From Pseudomonadota bacterium (lineage in GTDB: Bacteria > Pseudomonadota > Gammaproteobacteria > Xanthomonadales > Xanthomonadaceae): 62,992 nt of DNA. The DNA lies in assembly GCA_020161335.1 (NCBI GenBank), contig JAIUOJ010000005.1, positions 1 to 62,992 of the forward strand, in the 5' to 3' direction. The position numbers were made by a program, and so were the translations under genes. The notes below the pieces were generated by a model, which made no database searches, was not told the origin of the DNA, and saw only the letters and a program-made list of their open reading frames with translations. Positions 37,715 to 45,816 of the stretch are shown one piece after another. The stretch's first letter is position 1; the number at the start of each line of letters is the position of its first letter.

Positions 37715-38410
37715 ATGAAGCGGGTAAACCCAAAACCGCGGCGCTCAGCCCACTTCAAGACCCGTAGTCGCCGAGGCAGCTATCTCGGGGTCACGGGGAA
37801 GTACCCCAGCCCGCACAACCGCCATTGCCTGTTCTTCGAGGGGTTCCGGGAGCGGGACCTGATCGTCCTCCTGTCCTTTGACGATACGGTGGAGGGTCTT
37901 GAGGACCACCCTTTTAGGATCGAATATCTGGTCAAGGGCAAGGCTAGGATCTATACGCCGGACCTCTTCGTCCGGTTCCGCAAGGAGGCCGGCCGGGCCG
38001 ACCTGTTGGTGGAGGTCAAGCTTTCTAGCGAGCTACGAAGAACCGGCAAGGAGTACGGGGCCCGGTTTCGAGCAGCAAGGGGGTACTGCCGATCCCGGTC
38101 GATGAAGTTCCGGGTCGTTACTGAAAGAAGCCTCCCCCGTCCCTTGGTGGGAAACCTGCGGTTCCTCCTTCCGTACCGACGAGAACCGCCAGAGCCCGCT
38201 CTGGACGAAGCATTCCTCGACTTGGCGCAGCGCGGGGTTCAGCCGCTACGGAACTACGTGCAGGACCTCGGCAAGCTCGGGTTTGATCAAGGGGACGTGA
38301 TCTTTGGCGCTTGGCGGCTCGCAGCTCGTCAGCTGCTGAAGGTTGACTTGAATGCACCCCTCTCAATGGACACCAGAATGGAGGCCGGCGCATGGACACT
38401 GACGATCTAA
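37715..38410 (+). CDS. tnsA: Tn7-like transposase subunit TnsA (5'-end endonuclease)
   Basis: 231 residues. The restriction-like core shows F-R-E-R-D, then Y-T-P-D83-L-F and V-E100-V-K102, the PD-(D/E)xK arrangement of TnsA, followed by a small winged-helix C-terminal region. In Tn7, TnsA cuts the 5' ends so that transposition is cut-and-paste; its presence separates this element from Tn5053/CAST types that lack it. The ATG directly follows a TnsB-like repeat. The 3' end overlaps tnsB by 19 bases. Confidence 0.9.
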   Translation: MKRVNPKPRRSAHFKTRSRRGSYLGVTGKYPSPHNRHCLFFEGFRERDLIVLLSFDDTVEGLEDHPFRIEYLVKGKARIYTPDLFVRFRKEAGRADLLVEVKLSSELRRTGKEYGARFRAARGYCRSRSMKFRVVTERSLPRPLVGNLRFLLPYRREPPEPALDEAFLDLAQRGVQPLRNYVQDLGKLGFDQGDVIFGAWRLAARQLLKVDLNAPLSMDTRMEAGAWTLTI

Positions 38411-40359
38411 GTGTCATCGAAGGTGGTGGCTCACGAGTTATCGATATTGAGGTTGGCCAGAACTTCGCATTAGCGGATCGGCCTGGCTTGTGCACCGTGG
38501 TGCAGTTTGAATCGAGCGAAGAGGTTGTTGTTCGAGAATTCGGAACGAAGATTCTCTTCAACGTGCCGGTCTCAAGTCTCAGGTCGTTGACGGAGCCGGC
38601 AGCGAACAACAGGGTTGATCTCAACCTGGAAGACGCTGAAAGAATCAAGGAAGCCGAAAGAAAGCTCGAAGCCATTCGAGAGCTGTTGCCTTATCGGCGA
38701 GTCCCATCAAAAGTATGGGAAGAACAATCCAAAAAGACTGGCCACTCAGTCAAGAAACTGCGGGAGTGGTTTCGCAGGTACAGGAAAGACAAGCGGTTGA
38801 GCTCACTCATGCGAAAGCGTCGGAATGACGCGGGCGTGGCTCGATTGAATCCTCTTGTCGAAGCGTTGGTCAAGATACGAATCAATGCGCTGAGAGAAGA
38901 CGGGAATTTGCTGCCAACCGCGGCCTATGAAGATCTTGAGGACGATGTCTCTGAGCTCAACTCGAGACTTCCGGAAGATCAGCGAGTCAAAGCGCCCGTA
39001 TTCTCGACCTTCTACGAAAGGTATCGATCATTGCCGGAGTACGACAAGGACGCGGCAAAGCTCGGGAAGCGACAGGCGGGACTTCTTCATAGCTTACAAA
39101 AAGGATCGATCCAGGACGTCAACCATCCACTTTCGTTGATCCAGATTGATCATCTGGAGCTTCCGGTCATGGTGGTTGACGAGGAAGACAGGATACCCAT
39201 AGGGAAAGGATGGATCACGATCCTGATCGACATCTGGAGTCGATGCGTCATGGGATATTACGTCACGTTGGAGGCGCCTGGGGATCTGTCGCTGGGCATG
39301 GCGATGTGCCACGCCATCCTGCCCAAAGAAGAGACGCTCAAGCAGCTCGACTATGAGGCCCAATGGCCCGTCAGCGGATTCATGTGGACGGTGATGGCAG
39401 ACAACGCGGGCGAATTCCACGGCAACATGCTTGAACTGGCCGCTAAGGAATACACCGTCGAGCTTCGATTTCGAAAGGTAAAGCAGCCGCAGTATGGCGC
39501 GCACATCGAATCGTATCTGGGAAAGCTCTCAAAGAAGCTGAGGCGAATTCCGGGGGCGACGAGAGAAGGAAAAGATGCTTTGGGAGATTACGATCCCGCC
39601 GAGCACGCGATCATGACGTTGGCCGAGCTAGAGCTCTACGTGCTCAACCTCCTCGTTGAGTATCACGGAAGTCCACACTCTGGCATTCATGACATGCCCC
39701 CATTGGCGATGTTCAAGGAAGGACTGAAGGGCGGGCACGGCGCGACACCGATTGGACGTATCCGACGCCCCGCTGACGCGACAAAGCTGCGACTGGACTT
39801 TCTTCCAGCAGAAGAGCGTGCCATCAGTGAGAAGGGCGTGGTCATCGACTACGTCTGGTACATGGATGACTGCCTGCAGCGCTGGGTCAATGCGAAAGAC
39901 CCCGACGACATTGGCAATTCTAGGAAATTCCTCTTCCGGAGAGATCCGCGTGACATCACGCGCATCTATTTCTGGGATCCGGATGATCGTGTGTACAAGC
40001 GGATTCGGACGCGCAACGTGACACGCCCGTCAATGAGTCTTTGGGAGTTCACTGCCCTTCGGAAATTCCTTGAAATCCAGGGCATCAAGCATATCGATGA
40101 AGACCTAATCTTCAAATCTAGGGCTGCGCGAAGAAAAGTCCTGGCAGATGCCGCCACCAAAACCAGGAAAGCAAAGGCCGCAAGAGATCGAGAGCGCACC
40201 AGAAGAGCTAGCGCTGGGGCAAGCACGTTTCAAAACCAGGTCTCCGATCAAGCCCCGCCGCGGGAATCATCGCAACCTCCCGACTCTTCCGAAACGTCGA
40301 GCCCGTCGCTGCCTGACGATTCAATCGCCACACCTTACACGATGAACTGGGATGACTAG
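38392..40359 (+). CDS. tnsB: Tn7-like DDE transposase TnsB
   Basis: 655 residues. N-terminal helix-turn-helix domains (about 85-230, including V-K-K-L-R-E-W-F-R-R-Y) should bind the end repeats. The RNase H-like catalytic core has Asp253 in I-Q-I-D-H, Asp337 in M-A-D-N-A-G-E-F and Glu373 in A-H-I-E-S-Y, so the DDE triad is intact. A beta-barrel Mu-C-like domain and a charged, Ser/Pro-rich tail (590-655) follow; in Tn7 the tail contacts TnsC. The stop overlaps tnsC by 8 bases. Confidence 0.94.
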   Translation: MDTDDLSVIEGGGSRVIDIEVGQNFALADRPGLCTVVQFESSEEVVVREFGTKILFNVPVSSLRSLTEPAANNRVDLNLEDAERIKEAERKLEAIRELLPYRRVPSKVWEEQSKKTGHSVKKLREWFRRYRKDKRLSSLMRKRRNDAGVARLNPLVEALVKIRINALREDGNLLPTAAYEDLEDDVSELNSRLPEDQRVKAPVFSTFYERYRSLPEYDKDAAKLGKRQAGLLHSLQKGSIQDVNHPLSLIQIDHLELPVMVVDEEDRIPIGKGWITILIDIWSRCVMGYYVTLEAPGDLSLGMAMCHAILPKEETLKQLDYEAQWPVSGFMWTVMADNAGEFHGNMLELAAKEYTVELRFRKVKQPQYGAHIESYLGKLSKKLRRIPGATREGKDALGDYDPAEHAIMTLAELELYVLNLLVEYHGSPHSGIHDMPPLAMFKEGLKGGHGATPIGRIRRPADATKLRLDFLPAEERAISEKGVVIDYVWYMDDCLQRWVNAKDPDDIGNSRKFLFRRDPRDITRIYFWDPDDRVYKRIRTRNVTRPSMSLWEFTALRKFLEIQGIKHIDEDLIFKSRAARRKVLADAATKTRKAKAARDRERTRRASAGASTFQNQVSDQAPPRESSQPPDSSETSSPSLPDDSIATPYTMNWDD

Positions 40360-41209
40360 TCAACGAAAGCCGCCTGTCCGCGAACAGCGAGATACGCCTT
40401 CACCCAAGGCCAGGTTTCAGGACCCATGGGTTCCATTTCCTGAGGGCGCCGAAGTCGTCAAATCGATGGGCAAGCTCATTGCCAGGCCCAATGAGGGAAG
40501 ACCACACAACCTTGCGCTTATTGGCGACTCGGGTTTCGGGAAGTCCCATCTATTCGATTACTTCGCCGACTGCTACCCAGACATCGCTGAGGAAATGCCG
40601 CCGCGTATTCAGGTGGTCAATCTACGGGTGACCTCAGATTGCGATGGAAAGGGACTGATGCGAGGTTTGCTGTCGGAAATCGGTGCGACCTACCGCGCAA
40701 ACGATGCATATGATGATTTGCTCAGGGACTTCTGCATCAAGGCGGAAGTTTGTGAGGTCGGAATTGTTCTCCTGGACGAGTTCCATAACGGCATCAACAC
40801 TCGACGGGATAGGACGTTGAACTTCATCAGGGCGGTACGTGACCTGAGCAACTATCTTCGAAGGCCTATTGCTGTTGCTGGTGATGAACGAGTCCGGGAG
40901 TTGCTTCGGTACGACAAGCAACTGGATGAGCGGTTCCAGATTCGCCAGCTACCGGTCTGGGATGATAAGGAACGCGTCAGACAGCTCCTCGCCACGTTCG
41001 ATGAGAGGCTTGGACTGACGGAAAAGTCGATGCTCGGCACCACCAAGTTCGCAGAAAAGGTCATGGAACTGGCGGGTAACCATATGGGGTCAATCTCCGA
41101 ACTCATTCGGGAGGCTGGGCATATTGCAGTTCGCGAAGGGGCAGCCAAAGTCACTACCGATCATCTGGCCAAAGCGCGAATCGTTGTCAGTCGCGGCCTG
41201 GCCGCGTGA
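40352..41209 (+). CDS. tnsC: Tn7-like AAA+ regulator TnsC/TniB
   Basis: 285 residues, shorter than Tn7 TnsC (555) and close to TniB size. Walker A is G58-D-S-G-F-G-K-S, Walker B is V-L-L-D-E-F near residue 137, and the sensor/arginine region R-F-Q-I-R-Q-L-P-V-W lies near residue 195. It forms ATP-dependent filaments that link the target selector TniQ to the transposase. It overlaps tnsB at the start and tniQ at the stop (GTGA). Confidence 0.93.
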   Translation: MTSQRKPPVREQRDTPSPKARFQDPWVPFPEGAEVVKSMGKLIARPNEGRPHNLALIGDSGFGKSHLFDYFADCYPDIAEEMPPRIQVVNLRVTSDCDGKGLMRGLLSEIGATYRANDAYDDLLRDFCIKAEVCEVGIVLLDEFHNGINTRRDRTLNFIRAVRDLSNYLRRPIAVAGDERVRELLRYDKQLDERFQIRQLPVWDDKERVRQLLATFDERLGLTEKSMLGTTKFAEKVMELAGNHMGSISELIREAGHIAVREGAAKVTTDHLAKARIVVSRGLAA

Positions 41210-42513
41210 GTTTCCGTACTCCGCATCATCCAGCACTGGACATCTACCTCCCGCCAATCCCTTCTGAATCGGTGCTGTCCTGGCTCGTGCGGATCGCGCG
41301 CGCCAATGCGATCGGGTTGCATGAACTTGGATCGCGAATTCAAGGAGTCGCCGTCCACAGTACGATGAACGGGGATCTCGACGTTCTAGTGAACAGGCGA
41401 CTGTCGACGGGCCTGGCGCGGATATCTGGTTTGTCAATCGAAGAAATTGAACTCGCCGGACTGGGAAGCTGGGACTGGCTGCTCAGTGCTGAAGCTTCTG
41501 GGCGCAGGTGGATTCTTAGCCCTCGAAAGGCTCCCGATGGATCTAGAAGTGGACGCTGGGTGCAGGCTTGCTTCTCATGCTTCGCCGAGGATGACAAACC
41601 ATTCTTCAGACAGCACTGGCGCTATGCGTTCATCACAGACTGCGTTGTACATCAGACGCCACTGCATGACGCCTGTCCGAGATGCACAGAAACTTTGGAC
41701 TATCGACGCATCGATCGCGGCCCCAGCCGCGCGATGCGCCTACTTCCACTCTCTGTTTGTCCACATTGTTTCGTCGACTGGCGGATCTATGGGCAGCGTA
41801 CCCAGCGTTCCGTTTCAACCACAGTTGCATTGCAACGCAAGATTCTCAAGGGAATCACCTCGCGATGGGTTCCTCATTGCGGCAGGATGTTGTTGTTACC
41901 GCTGCTGCTTGACGGAATGCATCGACTCATCAGGTGCTTCAGAACGGAGACTGGTCGTCGCGTCGCTTCGAGGGTTCTCGGCGAGCATTTGAGTACTCGC
42001 TCCAAGGAGCAGATCGAACGCCTGTGCATTCATGACAGACGTCCCCTCATGCATGCGTTAGGCCTCTCTCTTTCGGACTGGCCGTCATCGTTCCTCGATT
42101 CCGCAGCGCGAGAGGGACTGACCATGTCGCAACTCAGGGAACGGGGCCCTGCGCCATGGTGGATCGAGAAAGGGATCGGCGAAAAGCTCGACAAGAGCTG
42201 GTATGCACCATCACCAGAAGAGGCGGCTAGCGCCAGAGTCACATTGAATAAGTATGGAATCAACGCAACGCCGTGGGTCTTGCGGGAATGGCTCGGGTGT
42301 CACGTGCCAGTTAGGCGCCTTATCCAGGCTCGACCTGTTTACGAGCCGAGACAGCTCTCACTTTGGAGGCATCCTGAAGAAGTCAGCCATACAATCAGAG
42401 CCATGCTTCTTCGCAGAATATCGAGGATTCTTATCCGCTATTGCACCCGTGGCTTGGGGCGCATGGCAGGGGAAAAGCAGATGCAATTGACGCTGGAATT
42501 CACATTCCGGTAG
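41206..42513 (+). CDS. tniQ: TniQ/TnsD-type target-selection protein
   Basis: 435 residues with GTG start overlapping the tnsC stop. The N-terminal TniQ domain begins P-S-E-S-V-L-S-W-L-V-R-I-A. Zinc ligands are visible as C-F-S-C, H-x4-C-P-R-C and C-P-H-C. C-terminal helix-turn-helix-like parts (about 270-420) would read the attachment site. As the only target selector in the window it is the best candidate to recognise the comM site where the element sits. Confidence 0.9.
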   Translation: MSFRTPHHPALDIYLPPIPSESVLSWLVRIARANAIGLHELGSRIQGVAVHSTMNGDLDVLVNRRLSTGLARISGLSIEEIELAGLGSWDWLLSAEASGRRWILSPRKAPDGSRSGRWVQACFSCFAEDDKPFFRQHWRYAFITDCVVHQTPLHDACPRCTETLDYRRIDRGPSRAMRLLPLSVCPHCFVDWRIYGQRTQRSVSTTVALQRKILKGITSRWVPHCGRMLLLPLLLDGMHRLIRCFRTETGRRVASRVLGEHLSTRSKEQIERLCIHDRRPLMHALGLSLSDWPSSFLDSAAREGLTMSQLRERGPAPWWIEKGIGEKLDKSWYAPSPEEAASARVTLNKYGINATPWVLREWLGCHVPVRRLIQARPVYEPRQLSLWRHPEEVSHTIRAMLLRRISRILIRYCTRGLGRMAGEKQMQLTLEFTFR

Positions 42514-42579
42514 TTGAGTACCGTGCCTATTTATTGAAGGTAGGTGCGTCCGCAGCATGATCTGCAGAGTCTAGTAATG

Positions 42580-43173
42580 CTAGTTCGACGGTTGCGTCCA
42601 GAACCTCATGTCCACATCGGCGGCGACGTTTCCGTAACCCGGATCGACCTGTTGAGCAAAAGATCCCGAATACTGTGTTGCGCCATCGCAATCAGAGAAG
42701 ATGATCTGGGCCACCAGAAGCCCCGGGTACAGTACAAGCGGAACCTCCCCAAGGTTTACGAGTTCGAGTGTTATGGTTCCGGTGAAGCCTGGTTGGATAG
42801 CTGTAGCAGTGGCGATCACGAGCCCAACTCGACCCCATCGCGACCTCGAGGTCACCCACGCGGACAAGTTCAGTGGCAGCTTCACGTACTCCAATGTGCT
42901 CGCGAGAACCAGCTCGTTGGGGTGCAGATAGAATTTAGAGCCAAAGTTCGCGTAGTGCCGGGAGTTGTATCTCGCGGATCTTGGATCAGAGCCCGCAGGG
43001 TCAATCGATGGAAGATTTCCTCTTCGCGTTACGACGAAATCGTTGCCTAGACGAACATCGATTGATGCCTCACCTACTTGGCTCGGATTGAGTAGGGGTG
43101 TGACGACAAGTTGGCTCTGAGGATTCTCATCCTGGATTGCACGGATAAGCCTCTGCTTACCTAGAACGCTCAT
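42580..43173 (-). CDS. Dcd-like dCTP deaminase/dUTPase-fold protein, candidate phage-defence effector
   Basis: 197 residues. The trimeric dUTPase/dCTP deaminase fold is recognisable: S-I-D-V-R-L-G, T-S-R-S-R-W-G-R near 109-115, P-G-F-T-G-T-I-T-L-E137 and L-Y-P-G. Glu137 matches the catalytic Glu of dCTP deaminase. Housekeeping Dcd exists elsewhere in most genomes; a second, divergent copy as cargo with two other genes fits the phage-defence deaminases that drain dCTP. It overlaps the upstream metalloprotease gene by 4 bases. Activity as deaminase versus diphosphatase cannot be told from sequence alone. Confidence 0.85.
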   Translation of the reverse strand: MSVLGKQRLIRAIQDENPQSQLVVTPLLNPSQVGEASIDVRLGNDFVVTRRGNLPSIDPAGSDPRSARYNSRHYANFGSKFYLHPNELVLASTLEYVKLPLNLSAWVTSRSRWGRVGLVIATATAIQPGFTGTITLELVNLGEVPLVLYPGLLVAQIIFSDCDGATQYSGSFAQQVDPGYGNVAADVDMRFWTQPSN

Positions 43174-44567
43174 TCGGCTGTGCCCCGAGTTCCGAGCCTG
43201 TAGCGACGCTGAAGTACGACGTACTCCAAACCCCGCAAAGCCTTCTCGTTGAGCCGGCCCAGATCCGCGATTGCTTGACCGGTGTCAGCGCTTGCTTGCG
43301 AGGCCTCAAGAGACACCAGCCAACCGGCGAGCACGGAGGACCGCTCGTCAACCGCCGTTGGGTCTATCGAGTTCCCAATCTCATTTGGCGGTAGCCCTTG
43401 CTTGAGGCGCTTGACTAAACCAGGAACCTCGCTTCGAATTGTCGACTCTCCGTAGAGAGCCTGGCCAACTGCATTGCGCGCAAATGCCTGGGCACTGGGC
43501 AACGTTGCCGCCACCCAATCGTATGCAATTCTCGCGGCATTCGAAGTCGCTATCTGCTGCTCATCAGACTTGTCTTGGACTAGGTTTTCCAGATGCTCGA
43601 ACAGCAAGGTTGCGTACGAGACCGTTGTCCCTATGGAGGGGTCAGCGGCCATGTCTCTCATTACGCCGATGTACCCTTCACGCTCAGCGGCTTCCATTGA
43701 TACGCGGATGCGCATTCTTCCCGGCGGATAGCCTCCATTCTGATCCGATGGAATGGCATTCAAGTTGTTCCACATGAAGATTTCGTAGCCAGCGAAGATG
43801 GCGCTTGGCCCGAACAGATACACGCCAACCATGTCAGAGATGAGTTCCTCTAGCGCTCTCTCTCTTAGTTGAAATACCTCCTGCATCGCTTCATGCAAAT
43901 CCGTAAGCGAGGGCTTGCCTCCCAGCGCCTGGAGGATGTCTAGGCGTGCTTGCGTTTCCCTAGCCTGACGCTCTGAAGATCCACCTTCCTTCTGGAGAAA
44001 ATCGTTGGCAATTTCGTGCCCTAGTTCATGCCCAAATATGGCGAGCATAGAAACGTTGTCTCTTTCAACGCGAGGGAAGGAAACTAGATAGTGCGGTCCC
44101 GTGTACTCCGCAAACACTTCGGACACTTCTGCGTCGGCACCCAAGTGCCTGAAGAGTACTTTCAGAGTCTCAATCAGGCTGCGGATCGTGAAGTTGTAAT
44201 CGGCCTGAGGCCATGCCAGGAATTTGGATTGGCGATTAAGACGTTCGTACAGCGAGCGCAGAAGGCAAACAAGCCCTCGAGGCGTTTGATCTGTTCCGGC
44301 GTTGTCGAAATACTTCAGCGTCTCGCCCAACTCTACGATCGCCCGGCTAGTCATAACCAGCGTTCGTTCGTCGGTGAGGCCTTCAATGCGCTTTCTTACT
44401 ATGACAAGTAGTTTGCCTAGAAGCTCAAGCGCCTCGCCCGCTCCTTCGTCCGGATAGTCTCTAGACCGTAGTTCTTCAAACCGGCGTTGCAACGCCAAGC
44501 AAAGCGCCGCCGAGCGGAGCCGATGATGATCGAGCGTTCGAAACGCTGTATTAGATGAGTTGGCCAA
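43170..44567 (-). CDS. Hypothetical HExxH metalloprotease in defence operon
   Basis: 465 residues, cytoplasmic by lack of signal or clear membrane helices. G-H180-E-L-G-H184-E is a classic zinc-protease motif, and E-E-L-I-S-D-M-V-G about 57 residues later can supply the third ligand, as in gluzincins. The N-terminal half is helical and the C-terminal ~150 residues are unassigned. Beyond the zinc motif I do not recognise the family. It lies between a small protein gene (overlap 17 bases upstream) and the Dcd-like gene (overlap 4 bases), so all three are one transcript. A proteolytic activator of the Dcd-like enzyme is an attractive but untested idea. Confidence 0.8.
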   Translation of the reverse strand: MANSSNTAFRTLDHHRLRSAALCLALQRRFEELRSRDYPDEGAGEALELLGKLLVIVRKRIEGLTDERTLVMTSRAIVELGETLKYFDNAGTDQTPRGLVCLLRSLYERLNRQSKFLAWPQADYNFTIRSLIETLKVLFRHLGADAEVSEVFAEYTGPHYLVSFPRVERDNVSMLAIFGHELGHEIANDFLQKEGGSSERQARETQARLDILQALGGKPSLTDLHEAMQEVFQLRERALEELISDMVGVYLFGPSAIFAGYEIFMWNNLNAIPSDQNGGYPPGRMRIRVSMEAAEREGYIGVMRDMAADPSIGTTVSYATLLFEHLENLVQDKSDEQQIATSNAARIAYDWVAATLPSAQAFARNAVGQALYGESTIRSEVPGLVKRLKQGLPPNEIGNSIDPTAVDERSSVLAGWLVSLEASQASADTGQAIADLGRLNEKALRGLEYVVLQRRYRLGTRGTAE

Positions 44568-45036
44568 GAAGTGCGCTCCGACCGACAGCGGTAGGCCGGA
44601 GACGATTGCTTTCGATGAGCTCTAGTATGGATGCATAGAGCCGATCGAAGAAGGCGCGAGCGTTCACTATATCGGCCTCGTTCAAGGTGGAGGCCTGCCC
44701 TGCTGCAATTTCGTGCACGGCCTTTGCCAGACCATCAAACACTTCTGGCGCTTGGCGATCCTTGAGCAGATCCAATGACTCAATTGGATGAAGCGCGAAG
44801 CCGAAGACGTACGTTGAGTTGATGACGCTGCCTCGGGAGTGCGTGCCGGTTGAGATGAACGCGGCACCCTCGGCAACTTGCTTGAGGAACTCTTCCGCCT
44901 CTCCCAGGATGTCCTGATCCTCTCTACTCAACGCCTGCTGTGCCTCAGCCCGGCTGATGGCTTCGGACGACCGCGCCGCGAGCAAACCGTACTTGATCGA
45001 TTCGGCGCTACGCAGCTGGAGGCTGGGATCACTCAT
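44551..45036 (-). CDS. Small hypothetical protein, first gene of metalloprotease/Dcd operon
   Basis: 161 residues from the ATG at 45036 (M-S-D-P-S-L-Q-L-R), which has GGAG a few bases upstream; the longer frame starts 21 codons earlier without a clear ribosome site. Mainly helical and acidic, with I-S-T-G-T-H-S-R-G-S-V-I in the middle. No family recognised. Being first, overlapping the protease gene by 17 bases, it may be the sensor or inhibitor of the system. Confidence 0.7.
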   Translation of the reverse strand: MSDPSLQLRSAESIKYGLLAARSSEAISRAEAQQALSREDQDILGEAEEFLKQVAEGAAFISTGTHSRGSVINSTYVFGFALHPIESLDLLKDRQAPEVFDGLAKAVHEIAAGQASTLNEADIVNARAFFDRLYASILELIESNRLRPTAVGRSALLGQLI

Positions 45037-45144
45037 AAAGATCTCCGTGAGGGTCACTTGAGCAAGAGACCATTTCGGCCCAAACTGGTTGTCCCACAAG
45101 CTCGAAGCGGTTCCGACGCAAGTGAGATCGATGGCTGTTCGAGC

Positions 45145-45165
45145 AGGGCCTTTGTAGGGCCTTTG
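45145..45165. repeat. Tandem 10-bp direct repeat in divergent promoter region
   Basis: AGGGCCTTTG at 45145-45154 and again at 45156-45165, an 11-base period that places both copies on the same DNA face. It lies in the 241-base gap between the minus-strand operon (start 45036) and the divergent AbrB/MraZ-like gene (start 45278). MraZ-type proteins bind short direct repeats, so this is a candidate operator for the neighbour. Confidence 0.45.
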
Positions 45166-45199
45166 AGGCAGCTTAAACCTTTTGCCAGATCATGTCCAC

Positions 45200-45221
45200 A
45201 AGCCCAAGATATCGGGCTTTT
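45200..45221. promoter_or_regulatory. Short hairpin AAGCCC/GGGCTT with T-run
   Basis: AAGCCC (45200-45205), an 8-base loop, GGGCTT (45214-45219), followed by TT. It looks like a small terminator or attenuator on the plus strand, within the leader of the gene at 45278. No upstream plus-strand gene needs terminating, so an attenuating or small RNA role is possible. Confidence 0.3.
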
Positions 45222-45277
45222 CCTAGGATCGGGTAACAACAAGTGGTACTTCAATGAGGGTCTGTTGAGATCAGAAG

Positions 45278-45769
45278 ATGGGCCATACCGACCCAAATAT
45301 TGTTACCGCATCCGGGATTGTTCTGCTGGATCCAAGACGGCGATTCAGGGTGCCGCGAGCCCTGCTGGCGGCTCTGGATTGGGAGGCACCGAAGGGCCCC
45401 ACTCAGTTGGTCGCTGAGGTTGTTGAGACCGGTCGGCTGAGGCTGTGGGACAAAGGAGCCGTCGACTCGCGTTTAGTCGAGCTGGAGCGAGAGATCCGGG
45501 ACATGGAGAAGGAGGACGAAGACAGGCGCCCTTCCGCTGACCGTTATGAAGCGCTCAGGGCCTTTCACGATCGCTATCGAGAGCTAACGCTGCGACCTTC
45601 GGATGGGCGGGTTCAGCTACCCGAGATCCTGCACTCGATAATCGATGTGAAGCAAGAATCGACACATCTCTACGTAGAGCTTGGGATAAGGTGCCTGGAA
45701 GTCTTTTCTCTGCATGCGCGAATCGAAAGGTTCCGGAGATTTCGCAGGGAAACTGATTTGCCAGAGTGA
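45278..45769 (+). CDS. AbrB/MraZ-like double-domain protein, putative regulator
   Basis: 163 residues. Two similar beta-rich units can be read: 13-58 (V-L-L-D-P-R-R-R-F-R-V-P) and 108-150 (G-R-V-Q-L-P-E-I-L), each followed by a strand and L-R-L-W or L-E-V-F-S. They are joined by a charged helix (E-L-E-R-E-I-R-D-M-E-K-E-D-E-D-R). The spacing recalls the two SpoVT-AbrB halves of MraZ. Divergent from the metalloprotease/Dcd operon, with a tandem repeat between them, so local control is likely. The family call is tentative because key residues are weakly conserved. Confidence 0.6.
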   Translation: MGHTDPNIVTASGIVLLDPRRRFRVPRALLAALDWEAPKGPTQLVAEVVETGRLRLWDKGAVDSRLVELEREIRDMEKEDEDRRPSADRYEALRAFHDRYRELTLRPSDGRVQLPEILHSIIDVKQESTHLYVELGIRCLEVFSLHARIERFRRFRRETDLPE

Positions 45770-45816
45770 TGAGATCTGCTAGCGAAGCACCATAGCCTGC
45801 AGATTACAAGGCGTGT

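Noticed and set aside
43439-43777. Plus-strand frame opposite the metalloprotease gene
   Set aside because: Antisense to a coupled operon gene with a clear zinc motif.
44297-44305. TGTCGAA-like sequence as an inverted right end of the transposon
   Set aside because: Lies inside the metalloprotease coding region with no paired copy or yifB sequence next to it.
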